From Caloramator quimbayensis (GTDB lineage: Bacteria; Bacillota; Clostridia; Clostridiales; Caloramatoraceae): a DNA stretch of 64,000 nucleotides. Shown here in pieces: positions 60,202 through 64,000 of this stretch (within the stretch, counting starts at the first letter, position 1; every line of letters begins with the position of its first letter). Made by a program: the position numbers and the translations under genes. The notes beneath the pieces are model-generated. The model was not told the origin of the DNA. It worked only from the letters and a program-made list of their open reading frames with translations, and searched no databases. The stretch covers positions 1 through 64,000 of the forward strand of contig NZ_FUYH01000009.1 in the NCBI RefSeq assembly GCF_900167605.1. Direction: 5' to 3'.

Positions 60202-62571
60202 TTATCTTTTAAGCTCAACAACAGTAACTCCAGATCCACCCTCGCTAATATCTCCAATTCTTATATTTTTAACATAACGATGCTTTTTTAACTCAGATTT
60301 TATTCCCTCTCTTAAAACCCCAGTACCTTTTCCATGTATAATCCTCACGCTTTCAAGGCCTGCAAGGAAGGCATCATCAAGATACTTATCAAGGTTATAA
60401 AGAGCCTCATCAAGAGTTTGTCCCCTTAAATCAATGGAAGATGCAACGCTGTAAACCTTCTGAGATATTAAATTTGTTGTACCTGTTTTTTTGCTTTCCT
60501 TCTTTTTATTTAATACCTTTAATAGTTTATTGAGTGGAACGCTTATTTTCATTATTCCTATCTGAACAGAAACTTCTCCTTTAGAATCGGGAAGGGAAAT
60601 AACTTCTCCCTTTTGAGAAAGAGTAGTTACAAATACCTCATCTCCAATCTTTACATCCTCAGCTGCAACCATTCCTTCCCTCTCATCTACGATTTCTTCA
60701 GAAGTATCCATATCATCAAGCTTCTGCTTTAATCTTTTTCTAATATCCTCGGCTTCTTTAATTGAAGCTGCTTCCTGAGCCTTCATCCTTATATCGTTAA
60801 TTTCCTTTATCATAGAATCAGTCTCAAGCTTTGCCTGCCTTACTATCTGACGTGCTTCCTCCTGCGCCCTTCTTATCATATTTTCCCTTTGGCTGTCTAT
60901 CTTATACTTTTTCTCAGAGAGCTCCTTTTTAAGCTCTAAGGCTTCCTTTTTTATCCTCTGAGCATCATCAAGCTCTCTTTGCAAAAGAAGGGTTTTGCTC
61001 TGAAGGGACTGTATTACATCCTCAAATTTTACAGTATCCTTTGAAACATAGCTTCTTGCCTTGTCTATAACAGCACTTTCAAGCCCAAGCCTTTCTGATA
61101 TTTCAAAGGCGTTTGACTTTCCTGGGATACCAATCAAAAGCCTGTAGGTAGGCCTTAAGGTTTCAACATCGAATTCAACGCTTGCATTTTCAAACCCTTC
61201 CCTCTCCATAGCAAAAACTTTAATTTCGCTGTAGTGGGTGGTTGCGATTATCCTCGAGCCTGCTTCATAAAACCTTTCAAGTATCGACATAGCGAGCGCT
61301 GCACCCTCAACAGGGTCGGTTCCTGCTCCAAGCTCGTCAACAAGAACAAGGGATTTATCATCAACATTTTTAATTATTTCAACAATGTTTGTCATGTGGG
61401 AGGAAAATGTGGATAAACTCTGCTCTATGCTCTGCTCATCTCCAATATCTGCAAATATATTTTTAAATACAGATATTTGTGAACCGTCCCTTGCTGGTAT
61501 TGCAAGGCCTGACATAGCCATCAAAGTTAAAAGCCCCGCGGTTTTTAAAGTTACAGTTTTACCTCCCGTATTAGGACCTGTTATTATTAAGGCTTTAAAA
61601 GTGTCCCCAAGCCTAATATCAATAGGCACAACCTTTTCCTTATCAATAAGAGGATGCCTTGCTGATTTTATATTTATATATCCTCTATCATTAACATCGG
61701 GTATTGTACAGTTTAAATCGAGTCCAAACTTTGATTTTGCCATAAGAAAGTCGAGATAAGCTATGTTTTCGTTGTCGTGTTCTATTTCATCAACATGCTG
61801 AAGAACCTTTTGAGAAAGCTCAGATAAAATCCTTTCAATTTCAGCTTTTTCCTTAAGCATAAGCTCTTTAATTTCATTATTCATCTCAACAACAGCAATA
61901 GGCTCTATAAAAAGGGTTGAACCGCTTGAGGACTGGTCATGTACAAGCCCCGGAACGCTTCCCTTGTGCTCCGCTTTAACAGGGATTACAAATCTATCTC
62001 CCCTTATTGTAACAATAGGGTCCTGAAGATATTTTGAATAGGTTTGAACCATAGACTGAAGTTTTTCCCTTATTCTAAGGTTCTTATCCCTTATGGATTT
62101 TCTAATTGTAAAAAGCTTCTGGCTCGCCCTGTCATGAATTTCATTCTCTCCAGCTATGGCATTTTCAATAGAATCTTCGAGATTTTTTATTACAAATAGT
62201 GATTCAATAATGTCATAGATTATGGGATATGATTCCTTTTTAGAGCCTTCCTTCATAAAACTTTTAAGATTTCTTGCGCATCTTAACAAATCACAAACAT
62301 TTAATAGCTCCCTCGGGGTTAAAACAAAGCCCATACGGCAGCGCCTTACCGTATCTTCAACATCCCTTATACCTTCTAAAGGAAGGGAGCCCCATCTTAA
62401 TACAACTTCGAAGGCCTCTTTAGTTTCTAAAAGGTTGTCAATAACCTCATGGATATTGTTAGAAGGTTTAAGCTCAAGGCACATATTCTTTCCCTTGTTA
62501 GATACGGCACATTTAGAGAGCATATTTATTATCTTATCATATTCTAAAATTCTAAGGGTTTTATCCTCCAT
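60202..62571 (-). CDS. mutS2: MutS2 endonuclease/ATPase
   Basis: A 789-residue protein with an N-terminal core and lever domain, then the MutS ATPase with Walker A (ITGPNTGGKTVTLKTAGL), the IGDEQSIEQSLSTFSSHM block, Walker B (LVLVDELGAGTDPVEG) and a signature STHY region (IATTHYSEIK). A long coiled-coil clamp (about 520-630) and a C-terminal Smr nuclease domain (IDLRGQTLDEAL, IHGKGTGVL) follow. It suppresses recombination and acts on stalled ribosomes. Codons for RDGSQ (near residue 361) spell a repeat-core match. The start follows AAAGGAC. Confidence 0.95.
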   Translation of the reverse strand: MEDKTLRILEYDKIINMLSKCAVSNKGKNMCLELKPSNNIHEVIDNLLETKEAFEVVLRWGSLPLEGIRDVEDTVRRCRMGFVLTPRELLNVCDLLRCARNLKSFMKEGSKKESYPIIYDIIESLFVIKNLEDSIENAIAGENEIHDRASQKLFTIRKSIRDKNLRIREKLQSMVQTYSKYLQDPIVTIRGDRFVIPVKAEHKGSVPGLVHDQSSSGSTLFIEPIAVVEMNNEIKELMLKEKAEIERILSELSQKVLQHVDEIEHDNENIAYLDFLMAKSKFGLDLNCTIPDVNDRGYINIKSARHPLIDKEKVVPIDIRLGDTFKALIITGPNTGGKTVTLKTAGLLTLMAMSGLAIPARDGSQISVFKNIFADIGDEQSIEQSLSTFSSHMTNIVEIIKNVDDKSLVLVDELGAGTDPVEGAALAMSILERFYEAGSRIIATTHYSEIKVFAMEREGFENASVEFDVETLRPTYRLLIGIPGKSNAFEISERLGLESAVIDKARSYVSKDTVKFEDVIQSLQSKTLLLQRELDDAQRIKKEALELKKELSEKKYKIDSQRENMIRRAQEEARQIVRQAKLETDSMIKEINDIRMKAQEAASIKEAEDIRKRLKQKLDDMDTSEEIVDEREGMVAAEDVKIGDEVFVTTLSQKGEVISLPDSKGEVSVQIGIMKISVPLNKLLKVLNKKKESKKTGTTNLISQKVYSVASSIDLRGQTLDEALYNLDKYLDDAFLAGLESVRIIHGKGTGVLREGIKSELKKHRYVKNIRIGDISEGGSGVTVVELKR

Positions 62572-62587
62572 AATATCAGTCCTTTCA

Positions 62588-64000
62588 TTACTCTACTCCT
62601 CTGTAAAAATGTCCCTTAGTTATATTCCCCTTTAATTTATAAAGAAGGCTTTCCATATCAGGGGACAAACTAAAATCATTTTTCTCTGCCTTTATAATTC
62701 CCTCCTTAAAGGCTGAAACAGTTAAATATGCATCGCTGTAGCTTTCGTCTAAAAAATCAAGAACTATATAATCCGAATTCATTCGGCATATATCCCTCAT
62801 ATTTTCTATCATGCAAAGTATTTTAGAGTTATATATATGACTTTTGCAGTTGTAATCGGTAATTACAGGAAATTTTTCACCCTTCCTGTCTTTAATATAA
62901 TGAATGGAGTTTTTGCAAATGTTCGGGCACTTATATTTTCCATGTCCCATGCTGCTCCCTATAATACATTGCCTGCTAACCATAAGTTTAGACCTTCCAT
63001 ATACCGTAACCAATGTAGATTTTTCAGTTTTTTCAATTAAATACTTTAACTGCTTTAAATTAAGCTCTAAAGACAGTATACCTCCTGCGTTTTCAAAGGC
63101 ATCTAATGCAGAAGAATTAAAAATATTAAATCCCCTGTCAAGATATACATCAAATCCGTTTCTTGAGAGAAATGAATAAAGTCCCATATTGCCGCAAAGT
63201 GCCTTATTTACTCCAAAGGATTTAATTTTAAGAGCATTTTCCTTTATTTTATCTAAATTTTCAACAATAATCTCAGGATATAATGGATATACCTTATCAT
63301 TTTCTTTAAATATGTTTAAAGTCTCATCGTAATCATTAGAATTTATTCTAAGATTATCCCCTCCAAAGAACACAACATCGCATCCTGCGTCTAAAGAGGC
63401 TTTTACTATATCGGCTCTTCCAGTTTTTACAGCTATTTTAGGAAATATTTTTTTGTCAAAGCTTTTTAAAACTATACTAATATTCTTAGTACCCTTTGAA
63501 TTTTGAAGATTATCTAAAAGATTTTTTATAGCCTCCCTCCTTAAGAAATTTATCTTTGATGCGGATAAGGCTATATTTTCATCCATATCTATATCTATAT
63601 TTTCAAAATAAAATGGAGAATCGCCGGTTTTATTAAGATATTCCTCAATTTTTCCCCTGCTCGTTGGCGTTTTAAGCGGAACCTGCGGAGGCTCGCATAC
63701 TGCCTCACCAATAACTCCCTGTTTATTTTCAACTAAAAGCTTTGTATCAGAGCTTAAATGAGCAATAAACTTCCCATAAATAGGAATCTTTTTTATATCC
63801 TTACCCTTAAAGCTCTCAAGAGCAGAGCTAATAAGTTTTGCATCAAGGGATTTATATATAACATCTCCCTTTTGTGCACCTTCGAGGAAAACCTGTGCAA
63901 TATCTCCCTTTTGTGCACTTTCAACATTTTCCCCTAAAACTTTTATAGATGTAACAGGAGCACCTTTTTCTTTTCCAAATATTTCAATACCATCTCCAAC
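62588..64000 (-). CDS. Peptidase U32 family protein with DUF3656, 5' end outside the window
   Basis: The frame is open to the window edge, so the gene starts beyond 64000; 470 residues are visible. The first visible part (FGKEKGAPVTSIKVL, PPQVPLKTPTSRGKIEEYL) is the DUF3656-type region. The second part has U32 features (FFGGDNLRI, YGRSKLMVSRQCIIGSSMGH, DYNCKSHIYNSKIL, including conserved cysteines CIIG, CPNIC and CKSH). Related proteins such as RlhA hydroxylate 23S rRNA, so a tRNA/rRNA modification role is likelier than proteolysis. It lies 16 bp upstream of mutS2. Confidence 0.9.
   Translation of the reverse strand, partial: VGDGIEIFGKEKGAPVTSIKVLGENVESAQKGDIAQVFLEGAQKGDVIYKSLDAKLISSALESFKGKDIKKIPIYGKFIAHLSSDTKLLVENKQGVIGEAVCEPPQVPLKTPTSRGKIEEYLNKTGDSPFYFENIDIDMDENIALSASKINFLRREAIKNLLDNLQNSKGTKNISIVLKSFDKKIFPKIAVKTGRADIVKASLDAGCDVVFFGGDNLRINSNDYDETLNIFKENDKVYPLYPEIIVENLDKIKENALKIKSFGVNKALCGNMGLYSFLSRNGFDVYLDRGFNIFNSSALDAFENAGGILSLELNLKQLKYLIEKTEKSTLVTVYGRSKLMVSRQCIIGSSMGHGKYKCPNICKNSIHYIKDRKGEKFPVITDYNCKSHIYNSKILCMIENMRDICRMNSDYIVLDFLDESYSDAYLTVSAFKEGIIKAEKNDFSLSPDMESLLYKLKGNITKGHFYRGVE

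Overview
The window looks like a chromosomal segment of a low-GC, anaerobic, spore-forming Firmicute of the class Clostridia. The support is an alpha/beta small acid-soluble spore protein, an indolepyruvate:ferredoxin oxidoreductase with a phosphotransbutyrylase, T-box leaders, AGGAGG-type ribosome binding sites and a strongly AT-rich base composition. I cannot name the genus with confidence; a Clostridiaceae member is the best guess. Most genes are on the minus strand.

Layout. (1) 1-1460: an IS21-type istB end, a broken acyltransferase, a hexapeptide-acetyltransferase stub and a small zinc-ribbon gene. (2) 1518-16325 (minus): a Wzx/Wzy-type polysaccharide locus. It reads from cpsC (chain length), cpsD, cpsB/ywqE phosphatase, a second cpsD, the initiating sugar transferase and a nucleotide-sugar dehydrogenase, through a decayed transposase, to glycosyltransferases, a truncated heparinase-like gene, Wzy and Wzx. 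The part below about 6340 is visibly more AT-rich and looks like a swapped-in serotype module. (3) 16790-20128: an SpeA-like decarboxylase, a 31-residue membrane peptide, an unknown gene and an MgtC-like protein. (4) 20485-34181: two secreted proteins sharing an N-terminal module, a dedicated ECF transporter operon with a nucleoside phosphorylase and a Crp-type regulator, and a giant S8 protease. (5) 34730-44639: ptb-iorA-iorB, a DUF2140-like protein divergent from an LCP protein, glutamine synthetase, and a ParB-like/BMP fusion protein. (6) 45214-50456: a phosphoesterase, a NUDIX hydrolase, a RAYT transposase, an MFS transporter and homoserine dehydrogenase. (7) 50795-55106: lysC, thrB and thrC behind two nearly identical tandem T-box leaders. 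(8) 55388-64000: an FNT channel, SASP, an FMN alpha-hydroxyacid oxidase, a YfcE-like phosphoesterase, a GNAT acetyltransferase, MutS2 and a partial U32 peptidase.

The most striking unexplained structure is a dispersed repeat family with core GGGACAGTTC, usually followed by an A/T-rich CACAAATTTTT or CTCAAATTTTT. More than 30 copies occur in both orientations, almost all between genes from about 20 kb onward. They pair into hairpins and into a recurrent composite of about 85 nt, abut several stop codons, and in one case form the last codons of aspartokinase. A Y1/HUH transposase of the RAYT type (46741-47655) sits among them with copies on both sides. This fits a RAYT/REP system, with the repeats as its non-autonomous substrates.
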